DNA of 19,058 bases from JACJYE01 sp964432875 (lineage in GTDB: Bacteria; Bacteroidota; Bacteroidia; Chitinophagales; Saprospiraceae): NCBI GenBank assembly GCA_964432875.1, contig CAYSPJ010000098.1:1-19058 (forward strand). The letters are read 5' to 3'. Shown one piece after another: positions 1 to 7,112 of the stretch. Position 1 is the first letter of the stretch. Each line of letters opens with the position of its first letter. A program made the translations under genes and the position numbers. The notes beneath the pieces were generated by a model that was not told the origin of the DNA, made no database searches, and saw only the letters and a list, made by a program, of their open reading frames with translations.

Positions 1-1351
1 TTCTTTCCCGGAGCCACTCCCGGAAGATGCGCTCGAGCTCGGGATTATCCTTCCAGTTTTGTGCGATACCTTCAATACTAAGGATGCGGGCAAAAAGTTC
101 ATCCTGAGCGGCACCCTCTGCCAGTGCCTGGCTATAAGGGATGTGGCTAAAGGTTACCTGCGAATACAAGGGCAGAAAATCATCGGGGTATTTATCTTGA
201 AGATAGGCGCCAATCTCTTTGCGCAAAAGGAAGAGCGGATCAGCTACCAGGTCGCGCATTTCGACGAAATTGCGCAGGGCCAGGTCGGCGATAGCGTTGG
301 CATCCTTAATGCGCTCGTGGTTAAATTGTTGGATGATGGCCGTCCAGTCGTGCTGATGGCTATCGATCATTTCATCCAGCAGGCTGCAATCTTCAAAGCC
401 GGCATTCATACCCTGCCCGTAGAAAGGCACGATGGCGTGGCAGGCATCGCCGATGAGCAACACTTTATCTTCATGGCGCCAGGGGCTGCAGCGTATGGTC
501 GCCAGAGGGGACGTAGGGTTGATGTGGAAATTTTCCACTAGATCCGGTACCAGGGGGAGGCTATCGGGGAAATGCCGTTCAAAGAAAGCCATGACCTGCT
601 GGTCCGTTTGGAGGTGCTCAAAGGCTTCGCTCTCCCCTTCAAAGGGCAGGAACAGCGTGCCGGTAAAACTGCCGTCGATATTCGGCAGGGCGATCATCAT
701 AAAACGGCCGCGTGGCCAGATGTGCAACGCATTTTTGTCGATCGCATGGCTGCCATCGGGCTTGGGAGGTATGTGTAGCTCTTTGTAGCCATACTCCAGA
801 TAGGTTTGCGAATAGTTGAAGCGCGGCAGCTTCATCAGGCTGCGGCGCACCGCAGAAAAAGCGCCGTCGGCACCAAAAATCAGCGGCGAGGAGCATGTCG
901 TGCGCTCGCCAGTACGCGTATTTTCAAAATGGCCCGTATTGGTATCCAAATCAACCCCCAGGCATTTTTGCCCGAAGTGGAAGCGCAGGTTTTCGTAGCT
1001 GGCGGCAATTTGAATCAGTTCGAGGTTTAGCCCGCCGCGAGAGACCGAGTAAATAGCCTGCCCTTCTTTGCCATAAGGCTGGAAGGTAAGCTCACCTTCC
1101 ACGTTGTGCATCATACGCCCATGCATGGGGATGGCCACCTGGCGGATTTTGTCTTTAATACCAGCTTTTTCCAGTGCCCGCCAGCCGCGGTCGCTCATCG
1201 CCAGGTTGATGGAGCGGCCCCCAGCCATACCGGCCTGGCGAGGGTCTTGCCGGTTTTCATAGACATCCAGTTGGTAGCCGCGCTTGGCCAGCAATACGGC
1301 CCACAAGGCTCCAACCAACCCGCCGCCAATGATGAGTGCTTTCTTTTCCAT
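1..1351 (-). CDS. kmo: Kynurenine 3-monooxygenase (FAD-dependent), 3' end cut by window edge
   Basis: The enzyme hydroxylates L-kynurenine to 3-hydroxykynurenine with NADPH and O2 in tryptophan catabolism (kynurenine pathway), using FAD. I translated the minus strand from the ATG at 1351 and the frame is open for 450 codons to the left edge, so the stop lies just outside; bacterial family members are about 450-460 residues, so almost the whole protein is here. Visible: the N-terminal Rossmann FAD motif GGGLVGALWAVLLAKRG from residue 9, then GRSINLAMSDRG, a core GADGAFSAVRR block, and the second FAD motif GDACHAIVPFYGQGMNAGFED near nt 360-455, which is characteristic of this family. It starts 12 bases after the PAP2-like gene and is probably co-transcribed with it. 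Other flavin hydroxylases share the FAD motifs, but the combined blocks fit KMO well. No kynureninase is seen in the window. Confidence 0.93.
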   Translation of the reverse strand, partial: MEKKALIIGGGLVGALWAVLLAKRGYQLDVYENRQDPRQAGMAGGRSINLAMSDRGWRALEKAGIKDKIRQVAIPMHGRMMHNVEGELTFQPYGKEGQAIYSVSRGGLNLELIQIAASYENLRFHFGQKCLGVDLDTNTGHFENTRTGERTTCSSPLIFGADGAFSAVRRSLMKLPRFNYSQTYLEYGYKELHIPPKPDGSHAIDKNALHIWPRGRFMMIALPNIDGSFTGTLFLPFEGESEAFEHLQTDQQVMAFFERHFPDSLPLVPDLVENFHINPTSPLATIRCSPWRHEDKVLLIGDACHAIVPFYGQGMNAGFEDCSLLDEMIDSHQHDWTAIIQQFNHERIKDANAIADLALRNFVEMRDLVADPLFLLRKEIGAYLQDKYPDDFLPLYSQVTFSHIPYSQALAEGAAQDELFARILSIEGIAQNWKDNPELERIFREWLRER

Positions 1352-1363
1352 TATGGTATTAGC

Positions 1364-2032
1364 TTAGAATAAAAACCGCAGCGCAATCAATTGCGCGGCA
1401 AAACCAACCAGATAACCGCCGTACAAGTCCATCGGTTCATGGGCCTGCAGCAGCAGCCGCGCCGTGCCTACCAGCCCGGCCAGCAGCACGGCTGCGATCA
1501 GTACGCTGCTCATGCTTACTTCCAGGGTGCCCATAGCAGTGGTATGGATAGAAAATGTCCCGTAGCTGAAAAACAGCATCGTGATGACTACCATGCCAAC
1601 CAGCCCCCCCATCCCCACGGCATGCGCGCTGATCTTGGAGAAGATATTCATAAAAAAGGCCACGAACAACGCAATGGTAGCCCCCAACACGAAGCAGGTG
1701 AAAGCCGTAGGTATTTGAGGGTTGCCCAGAAAATTGCGCGCCAACCAGAGGTAGAAAATCCCCGTGATGACGTAGGGCACGATGCGATCCTGCCGCGTGG
1801 GCATCTCCAGCGATTGCAGCATGCCCACCAGGCGCAGCATCACCACCGCAAAGGCGGGGATGAAAAAAGTGGACAAGAATACCTGCAACAACAGCAGCTT
1901 GGCAGCCTTATCTGAAATAGCCCCTACCCCGAAAAGATAAGGGTTGATCAACAGCAGGAGCGCCAGCATATAGGTCACCATCAACAGCGGATGGAAAAGG
2001 TATGAAATCAATATGGATGCATATCTCAACAT
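1364..2032 (-). CDS. PAP2-like integral membrane phosphatase
   Basis: A 222-residue, very hydrophobic protein with about six membrane segments. PAP2-type motifs are visible. R192-x5-H198-x3-D202 matches the third PAP2 catalytic motif (R-x5-H-x3-D) exactly; S135-A-H137 resembles the second (PSGH in classical members). The first motif is weak: T79-R-Q-D-R83-x-x-P86 instead of K-x6-R-P. The inferred role is dephosphorylation of a lipid phosphate or pyrophosphate at the membrane; the substrate is unknown. The ATG at 2032 is chosen because it begins directly before the first membrane helix. A TTG at 2059 would add nine polar residues. It lies upstream of kmo with a 12-base gap, but no functional link to kynurenine metabolism is obvious. 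The divergent neighbour is the MscS gene. Confidence 0.7.
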   Translation of the reverse strand: MLRYASILISYLFHPLLMVTYMLALLLLINPYLFGVGAISDKAAKLLLLQVFLSTFFIPAFAVVMLRLVGMLQSLEMPTRQDRIVPYVITGIFYLWLARNFLGNPQIPTAFTCFVLGATIALFVAFFMNIFSKISAHAVGMGGLVGMVVITMLFFSYGTFSIHTTAMGTLEVSMSSVLIAAVLLAGLVGTARLLLQAHEPMDLYGGYLVGFAAQLIALRFLF

Positions 2033-2171
2033 GGGCGAACCTGGATTATCAGGGGCCAAAGATAGCGATTATCCGCAAACAGGCCGCCAAAGGCGATTTT
2101 TTCCCTCTGCCTAAGGATAGGCAGGCTGACAAAAGATTTGTATTTTGAGCCTCGAATCTATATTGCCACTT

Positions 2172-3515
2172 ATGAGCGATTTTTTTGACCGCGTCCTTTT
2201 TAGTATCGGCTTGTACGAGATCACAGCCGGCAAACTTGTCTTTGCCGCAGCCTTGCTACTGCTGCTTTTAATCGCTTACCTCCTGGTTTATTACCGCTTG
2301 CTGCCTTTATACTTTAGCAAAACTGGTCTAGGGCGAGAAGGGCGGCGCAGGTTTCGGCGCATCATCTACCTCCTTTTCCTGTGGCTATTATTGCTGGCCC
2401 TTTCCTTCAGCTTTCAATTGGACCCCGTGCTCTATGAGGGCGAAAGTTCGGTTTTCAAGCTATCCTACATTATAAAAACATTATTGTTATTCCAGTTTGC
2501 CCGCATCCTGGATTTTACCCTTTCACAAGCACTGCGGCAGAAAGCGACTGAAGAACAGCAGGACAAGCCCAGCGTCCAGGGGCCTTTGCCCGACGGGGCC
2601 CCTGCAGAAGGCGCCAACCGCATCGTACAATTGGTTGTTTATGCCCTGGCCCTGCTATTGTTTATGAAAAGCTTTGAGATAGACCTCAAACTCTTTGGCT
2701 TTCAGGGGAAAGAAGGCACCTATCATTTTCAGATTTCCAATATCGTAGCCGCTGTTTCCATCCTCTTGGTCGCCCGCTTGTTCACCTGGATTTTCATTCA
2801 TTTAGTGCTCGACAGTTATTACCGCAGCAAGGAAATCAACCTCGGCTCGCAGTATGCCATCAATCAATTGTTGCAGTACTTCGTCTATATCATCGCCATC
2901 CTCATGGTGCTGGAAGCCCTGGGTATCACCCTCACGGTACTCTGGGGTGGGGCGGCGGCCTTGCTGGTGGGGCTGGGCTTAGGCTTGCAAGAGACCTTCA
3001 AAGATTTTTTCTCCGGCATCATCCTCCTGTTCGAGCGCACCGTGGAGGTGGGCGATATCGTCGTAGTGGATGGGTTGGTGGGCCGGGTCAAGCGCATCGG
3101 CCTGCGCACGTCACTGGTGGAAACCCGCGACAATTTTTCGGTCATCGTACCCAACTCGAAGCTGGTCGTGGACAAAGTAGTCAATTGGAGCCATGGCGAC
3201 GCAAAAGCCCGCTTCACGGTCAACGTAGGGGTTGCCTACGGCTCCGATACCGCCCTGGTGAAGAAACTGCTGCTCGAAGCCGCTCGCGAGAATGCCTTTG
3301 TCTTGCGCTACCCCGCCCCCTTTGTGCGCTTTGTCGACTTTGGCAGTTCTTCCCTGGATTTTGAGCTCCACTTCTGGAGCCAGGAACTGATGCCTATTGA
3401 AAACGTCAAAAGCGACCTGCGCTTTGAAATTGATCAGGCTTTCCGCGAACACGGGGTCACGATCCCTTTCCCACAGCGCGATGTATGGATGAGAGGCGGC
3501 GGAGGGGAAACCTAA
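2172..3515 (+). CDS. MscS-family mechanosensitive ion channel
   Basis: A 447-residue channel protein of the inner membrane that should open under membrane tension to release small solutes. The N-terminal half holds several hydrophobic helices (roughly residues 17-41, 64-84, 92-112, 147-167, 188-213 and 230-255). A Gly/Ala-rich pore helix follows at about 255-280 (LWGGAAALLVGLGLGLQ). The soluble MscS beta domain comes next, with FFSGIILLFERTVEVGDIV and a VIVPNSKL motif near residue 325, and then the C-terminal alpha/beta domain. This is longer than E. coli MscS (286 residues) because of extra N-terminal helices, as in many bacterial homologues. The ATG at 2172 is preferred; an in-frame TTG at 2145 would add nine residues. 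The residues between about 128 and 145 are polar (EEQQDKPS) and probably form a cytoplasmic loop. Confidence 0.92.
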   Translation: MSDFFDRVLFSIGLYEITAGKLVFAAALLLLLLIAYLLVYYRLLPLYFSKTGLGREGRRRFRRIIYLLFLWLLLLALSFSFQLDPVLYEGESSVFKLSYIIKTLLLFQFARILDFTLSQALRQKATEEQQDKPSVQGPLPDGAPAEGANRIVQLVVYALALLLFMKSFEIDLKLFGFQGKEGTYHFQISNIVAAVSILLVARLFTWIFIHLVLDSYYRSKEINLGSQYAINQLLQYFVYIIAILMVLEALGITLTVLWGGAAALLVGLGLGLQETFKDFFSGIILLFERTVEVGDIVVVDGLVGRVKRIGLRTSLVETRDNFSVIVPNSKLVVDKVVNWSHGDAKARFTVNVGVAYGSDTALVKKLLLEAARENAFVLRYPAPFVRFVDFGSSSLDFELHFWSQELMPIENVKSDLRFEIDQAFREHGVTIPFPQRDVWMRGGGGET

Positions 3516-3522
3516 TCTACGA

Positions 3523-3553
3523 GCCCCCCTAACTGAGTTTGAAAAGAGGGGGC
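3523..3553 (+). terminator. Possible hairpin terminator after the MscS gene
   Basis: GCCCCC (3523-3528) can pair with GGGGGC (3548-3553) across a long loop, starting eight bases after the MscS stop codon. There is no clean T-run after it, only GATTTC, so intrinsic termination is uncertain. Confidence 0.3.
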
Positions 3554-3573
3554 GATTTCAGATTACCTACGGC

Positions 3574-3601
3574 AGCTTTTAGCTGCAAACTGCAAGTTTA
3601 G
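3574..3601. repeat. Degenerate heptamer array (four 7-base units)
   Basis: Four consecutive 7-base units are readable: AGCTTTT, AGCTGCA, AACTGCA, AGTTTAG. Each begins with an AGCT-like core (AGCT, AGCT, AACT, AGTT) followed by three variable bases. The same tract also contains two adjacent small inverted repeats, GCAGCT/AGCTGC (3572-3586, 3-base loop) and AAACT/AGTTT (3587-3599, 3-base loop). It is intergenic, 51 bases before the metalloprotease start codon. The same unit order recurs at 18861-18888. The function is unknown. Confidence 0.55.
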
Positions 3602-3652
3602 GGGCTCCAAAAGAGGAAGCCAACGCTCACAATCAAAAAAACACTCCATATA

Positions 3653-6070
3653 ATGAAGCGAATAATCAGCATTGCCCTGCTGCTGGCAGGCACTTTTTCC
3701 TGGCTGGGCGCCCAACTGCCAGCCATTGCCGAAAAGGCCAAGGGGGCCGAAGCCCACGCGGGCTACTTCAACTTCTACTGGGATGCGCAGGAAGGTAAGA
3801 TCTGGTTAGAAGTAGACGAGTGGGATACGGAATTCCTCTATGTCAATTCTCTGGCGGCGGGCATCGGGTCTAATGATATTGGGCTAGACCGCAACCAACT
3901 GGGGAGCAGCCGCATCGTTAAATTCGTGCGCAGCGGCCCAAAAGTGCTGCTGATGCAGCCCAACTACGACTACCGCGCCATCAGCGACGAGCCGGACGAA
4001 CGGCGCTCGGTAGCCGAAGCCTTCGCGGCTTCAGTTCTCTGGGGCTTCAAGGCGGAAGCCGAAAGCGCGGGCAAAGTATTGATTGACCTGACGCCCTTCC
4101 TGCTGCACGACGCCCACGGCATCGCTCGTCGGCTTAAAGGGAGCGGGCAAGGGGCTTACCAAGTGGATGCCACCCGCTCGGCTGTCTATCTGGAGCGCAC
4201 CAAAAATTTCCCTCAAAACAGCGAATTCGAAGCCATCCTCACCTTTACCGGAGATGCTCAGGGGGCCTGGGTACGTTCGGTGACGCCCACGCCGGAGGCG
4301 GTGAGCGTGCGCCTGCACCATTCTTTCATCGAGCTGCCCGACGGCAACTATCGCCCCCGCGTTTACGACCCGCGTAGCGGCTATTTCGACTTTAGCTACG
4401 CCGACTACGCCACCCCTATTGATCAGCCGCTACAAAAGCGCTTTATCACCCGCCACCGGTTGGAGAAGAAGAACCCCGGGGCACCGCTCAGCGAGCCCGT
4501 AGAACCCATCGTGTATTACCTCGACCGTGGCGTGCCCGAGCCTATCCGCTCGGCGCTGCTGGATGGGGCTGCCTGGTGGGACGAAGCCTTTGAAGCCGTC
4601 GGCTATAAAGATGCTTTCCGGATAGAGCTGCTACCGGAGGGTGCCGACCCGATGGATGTGCGCTACAACGTCATCAATTGGGTACACCGCTCTACCCGCG
4701 GCTGGTCTTACGGCAGCTCCGTGACCGACCCGCGCACCGGAGAGATTATCAAGGGCCACGTTTCGCTAGGCTCCCTGCGCGTGCGCCAGGATTTCCTCAT
4801 CGCCCAGGGCCTGGTGGAAGCCTATGCCGAGGGCCCCGATGCCGACCCACGCCTGGCAGAACTGGCGCTGGCGCGCCTGCGCCAACTTTCGGCCCACGAG
4901 GTAGGGCATACACTGGGGCTGGCCCACAATTTCGCCGCCAGCATCAATCAGCGCGCTTCAGTGATGGACTACCCGCACCCTTATGTCACTCTGGATGAAA
5001 AGGGGGAGATGGATTTCTCCCAGGCTTATGCCGTAGGCATGGGCGAGTGGGATAAACGGGCAATCCTCTATGGTTATCAGCACTTCCCCCCAGGAGTCGA
5101 CGAGGCCGCCGAGCTCAAAAAAATCCTGGATGAGAATACCAAAATGGGCTTGCTTTATTTGTCTGACCAGGACGGCCGGCCAACTTATGGCGCCCATCCT
5201 CATACTCATATCTGGGACAATGGGCAATCGGCCGTGGAAGAATTGCGCCGCCTCAGCCAGGTGCGGGCTGCCGCGCTGCGCAACTTTAGCGAAAAGAATA
5301 TCCCCCCGGGTGCACCCCTGGCGACGCTGGAAAACGTGCTGGCACCCCTCTATCTGGCGCACCGCTACCAGGTGGAAGCTGTGGCAAAATCCATCGGCGG
5401 GGTCAATTACAGCTACGCTACCCGGGGCGATGGGCAAACTGCCAATGAACTCGTCACTCCTGCTGCTCAGCGCGAAGCCCTGAAGGCTATGTTGGAAACC
5501 CTGGCACCGAGCTACCTGGCTTTGCCGGAGCACATCATTGCCCTCATCCCACCCCAACCACCGGGCTACGAACGCGGCCGGGAATTATTTAAAATCAATA
5601 CTGGCATGACCTTTGACCCCTTAGCTGCTGCCGAAAGCGCCGCTGCCCACACGCTGAGCTTGCTGTTCGACCCCATGCGCTTGACCCGGATGCTAGAGCA
5701 AAACGCCCGCAATACCGAGCAAATGTCACTGCAGGAGTTCTTCGACGAGGTCTTCCGGGTGATACACTCGGCCAAAGGCAGCCCCTTTGAGGAAGAAATC
5801 AACCGGCAGACGGAAAAGCTGGCCTTCCGCTACTTGTTACAACTGGCTGCCAATCGCAATATCCACCAACAGGTGGCCGCCCATGCCCTGCTGAAGACAC
5901 AGCGGCTCGCCACTGCTTATGAGAGCCTGAGGCATAAGCTCGATTTGGAGATAGAGGCTCATTACGCTTATCTGCTGGAAGAGACTCGCCAGTTTCTAAA
6001 ATCTCCTGGCGACTTTCAGGCCCCGCCCGTGCCGGTCATGCCTGATGGTGCACCGATTGGCTGTTGGTGA
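3653..6070 (+). CDS. Secreted zinc-dependent metalloprotease (DUF5117/DUF4953-type metzincin)
   Basis: An 805-residue protein with an N-terminal signal peptide (MKRIISIALLLAGTFSWLGA, likely cleaved near residue 20), so it acts in the periplasm, outer membrane or outside the cell. The zinc site is HEVGHTLGLAH at residues 415-425, the metzincin form HExxHxxGxxH, with E416 as the general base. A Met-turn SVMDY follows at residues 436-440. The region before it (about 30-330) resembles the DUF5118/DUF5117 segment and the region after it the DUF4953 segment of this Bacteroidota family, whose members are commonly about 800-850 residues, so the protein looks full length. Physiological substrates are not known to me. 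It follows the MscS gene after 137 bases that include a possible terminator, so it probably has its own promoter. Confidence 0.88.
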   Translation: MKRIISIALLLAGTFSWLGAQLPAIAEKAKGAEAHAGYFNFYWDAQEGKIWLEVDEWDTEFLYVNSLAAGIGSNDIGLDRNQLGSSRIVKFVRSGPKVLLMQPNYDYRAISDEPDERRSVAEAFAASVLWGFKAEAESAGKVLIDLTPFLLHDAHGIARRLKGSGQGAYQVDATRSAVYLERTKNFPQNSEFEAILTFTGDAQGAWVRSVTPTPEAVSVRLHHSFIELPDGNYRPRVYDPRSGYFDFSYADYATPIDQPLQKRFITRHRLEKKNPGAPLSEPVEPIVYYLDRGVPEPIRSALLDGAAWWDEAFEAVGYKDAFRIELLPEGADPMDVRYNVINWVHRSTRGWSYGSSVTDPRTGEIIKGHVSLGSLRVRQDFLIAQGLVEAYAEGPDADPRLAELALARLRQLSAHEVGHTLGLAHNFAASINQRASVMDYPHPYVTLDEKGEMDFSQAYAVGMGEWDKRAILYGYQHFPPGVDEAAELKKILDENTKMGLLYLSDQDGRPTYGAHPHTHIWDNGQSAVEELRRLSQVRAAALRNFSEKNIPPGAPLATLENVLAPLYLAHRYQVEAVAKSIGGVNYSYATRGDGQTANELVTPAAQREALKAMLETLAPSYLALPEHIIALIPPQPPGYERGRELFKINTGMTFDPLAAAESAAAHTLSLLFDPMRLTRMLEQNARNTEQMSLQEFFDEVFRVIHSAKGSPFEEEINRQTEKLAFRYLLQLAANRNIHQQVAAHALLKTQRLATAYESLRHKLDLEIEAHYAYLLEETRQFLKSPGDFQAPPVPVMPDGAPIGCW

Positions 6071-6085
6071 AGTTGGGAGGCTCCC

Positions 6086-6661
6086 TTACGGCTTCTCCTT
6101 CCGGGTATCATCCACCCCTTCGGCATTAAAATTGAGTTGGAAGCCGATGCGTTTGTTGGGCTCGTCGTCGTCGAAGTCTTCCCAGTTGGTGATATCCAAC
6201 ATGAATTCTTCCATGTGACGGATGAAGTAGGGGGTCAGCAGCTCTTCGGGCCGATAGATGGCGATAGTCTTAGGTGGGCGTGACTCGCCGTAATTTTCGA
6301 TATAGGGGAAGTGGATCAGCACGATGATTTTCCCATTGAACAGTTGTTGATAGACCAGAGAGCCATTGTATTTAATCAGGTCGCGCCGAACATCTTCATT
6401 GACTTTTTGATACATGCCACTCTTCGATTCGCCTAAGGTCAGTACCACGGCTTCCAGATTTTCAATATCGGAGCGTACTTCTACTTTTGCCCCCAGACCA
6501 GTAGCTTCCACCAGGTTATCAAGGATTTTCTTTACCTCTTCGCGTAGCCCATCTTTCCATGCCCGGCGATAGTCGAGGGTGTTTTGCAATACTTCTTTGT
6601 ATTGATTGACTTTGCGTTGCAGGTTGTAGGATTCCGTTTTGATTTCTTCTTTGTTCAACAT
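6086..6661 (-). CDS. Conserved hypothetical protein, acidic, no recognised domain
   Basis: A 191-residue protein without signal peptide or membrane segment, so probably cytoplasmic. I do not recognise the family. The N-terminal third is charged and looks helical (LNKEEIKTESYNLQRKVNQ, then YKEVLQNTLDYRRAWKDG). The middle looks like mixed alpha/beta (LEAVVLTLGES; GKIIVLIHFPYIE). The C-terminal part is acidic (WEDFDDDEPNKRIGF). The ATG at 6661 is chosen because the protein then begins with a helical region. In-frame ATGs at 6685 and 6739 would add 8 or 26 residues of less protein-like sequence. It converges on the metalloprotease gene with a 15-base gap, so the two share a very short 3' region. 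Codon use resembles its neighbours, so I take it as a real gene. Confidence 0.65.
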   Translation of the reverse strand: MLNKEEIKTESYNLQRKVNQYKEVLQNTLDYRRAWKDGLREEVKKILDNLVEATGLGAKVEVRSDIENLEAVVLTLGESKSGMYQKVNEDVRRDLIKYNGSLVYQQLFNGKIIVLIHFPYIENYGESRPPKTIAIYRPEELLTPYFIRHMEEFMLDITNWEDFDDDEPNKRIGFQLNFNAEGVDDTRKEKP

Positions 6662-6985
6662 GTGATTTGTGTTTTGGTCAGGCATTAACCTTACACAAGT
6701 TATCTGCTTTATCGCACAATCAGAAAAAAAAGCCGCCATTTAACATTTTATATTCTATCGCCAGTGGGGCAGCCCTTCCTTTGCCCGGGCTTGTTTTTTC
6801 ATGCTCAGCCAAGCGGATTTTTTATTTTGTTGAAGCTTATGACAAAAAAATGACAACGTTGGCAAGCTGGCGATTGTCTTATGATCAACATATTGAAAAC
6901 ACCAGGAAAACAGCGGCTCGCCGCCCACTTAACCCTTAAGAATGGGAAGTGGTAGTTGTCATTTCCCTGCCATCAATCCCGAGGA

Positions 6986-7001
6986 GGTGACAAATATCAC
7001 C
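6986..7001. promoter_or_regulatory. CRP/FNR-like palindromic site upstream of hemA
   Basis: GGTGA-caaata-TCACC is a perfect 5-base inverted repeat with a 6-base spacer, the same geometry as the CRP/FNR half-sites TGTGA-N6-TCACA. Its centre (6993.5) is about 42 bases upstream of the start site that the box at 7023-7030 would set, which is where class II activators of this family usually bind. The regulator and its binding are inferred from geometry alone. Confidence 0.4.
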
Positions 7002-7022
7002 CGCAGCACGCAGGCCAGAAAA

Positions 7023-7030
7023 TAGCTTTG
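7023..7030 (+). promoter_or_regulatory. Candidate -7 box TAGCTTTG (upstream hemA promoter)
   Basis: This matches the Bacteroidota -7 consensus TAnnTTTG exactly, but no TTG is seen at the usual -33 distance. Lack of a -33 element together with the palindrome at 6986-7001 would fit an activator-dependent promoter. Confidence is limited because an 8-base motif with two free positions can occur by chance. Confidence 0.35.
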
Positions 7031-7077
7031 TTTAACCATGTTTACAGTTTCGTGACAAAAAGCGAAAAAAGAGGATA

Positions 7078-7085
7078 TAATTTTG
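7078..7085 (+). promoter_or_regulatory. Candidate -7 box TAATTTTG (proximal hemA promoter)
   Basis: An exact TAnnTTTG match. It would start transcription near 7090 and give a leader of about 20 bases before the hemA ATG at 7113. It overlaps a TTG codon at 7083 that could otherwise be read as an earlier start, which argues for the later ATG. No clear TTG is present at -33. Confidence 0.4.
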
Positions 7086-7112
7086 CACTCAATTAAAAGA
7101 ATACTGCTGTTT

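Larger units (their letters stand above)
6662..7112. other. 451-base divergent intergenic region
   Basis: No convincing coding sequence is present here. It is AT-richer than the flanking genes and contains regulatory-looking sites on the hemA side: the palindrome at 6986-7001 and TAnnTTTG boxes at 7023-7030 and 7078-7085. On the side of the minus-strand gene I see no good promoter box. A tract near 6840-6860 carries two TGACA-like copies separated by a run of A. Confidence 0.6.

Noticed and set aside
4958..5557. Long open frame antisense to the metalloprotease (199 codons)
   Set aside because: It is a shadow of the strongly conserved plus-strand gene, a common effect of GC-rich codon use.
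6075..6085. GGGA-ggc-TCCC between the convergent metalloprotease and hypothetical genes as a bidirectional terminator
   Set aside because: The stem is only four pairs, with no T-run on either side.
6667..6939. Open frame of 90 codons on the plus strand in the region before hemA
   Set aside because: It overlaps the 5' part of the minus-strand gene, its composition does not look protein-like, and it has no recognisable domain.
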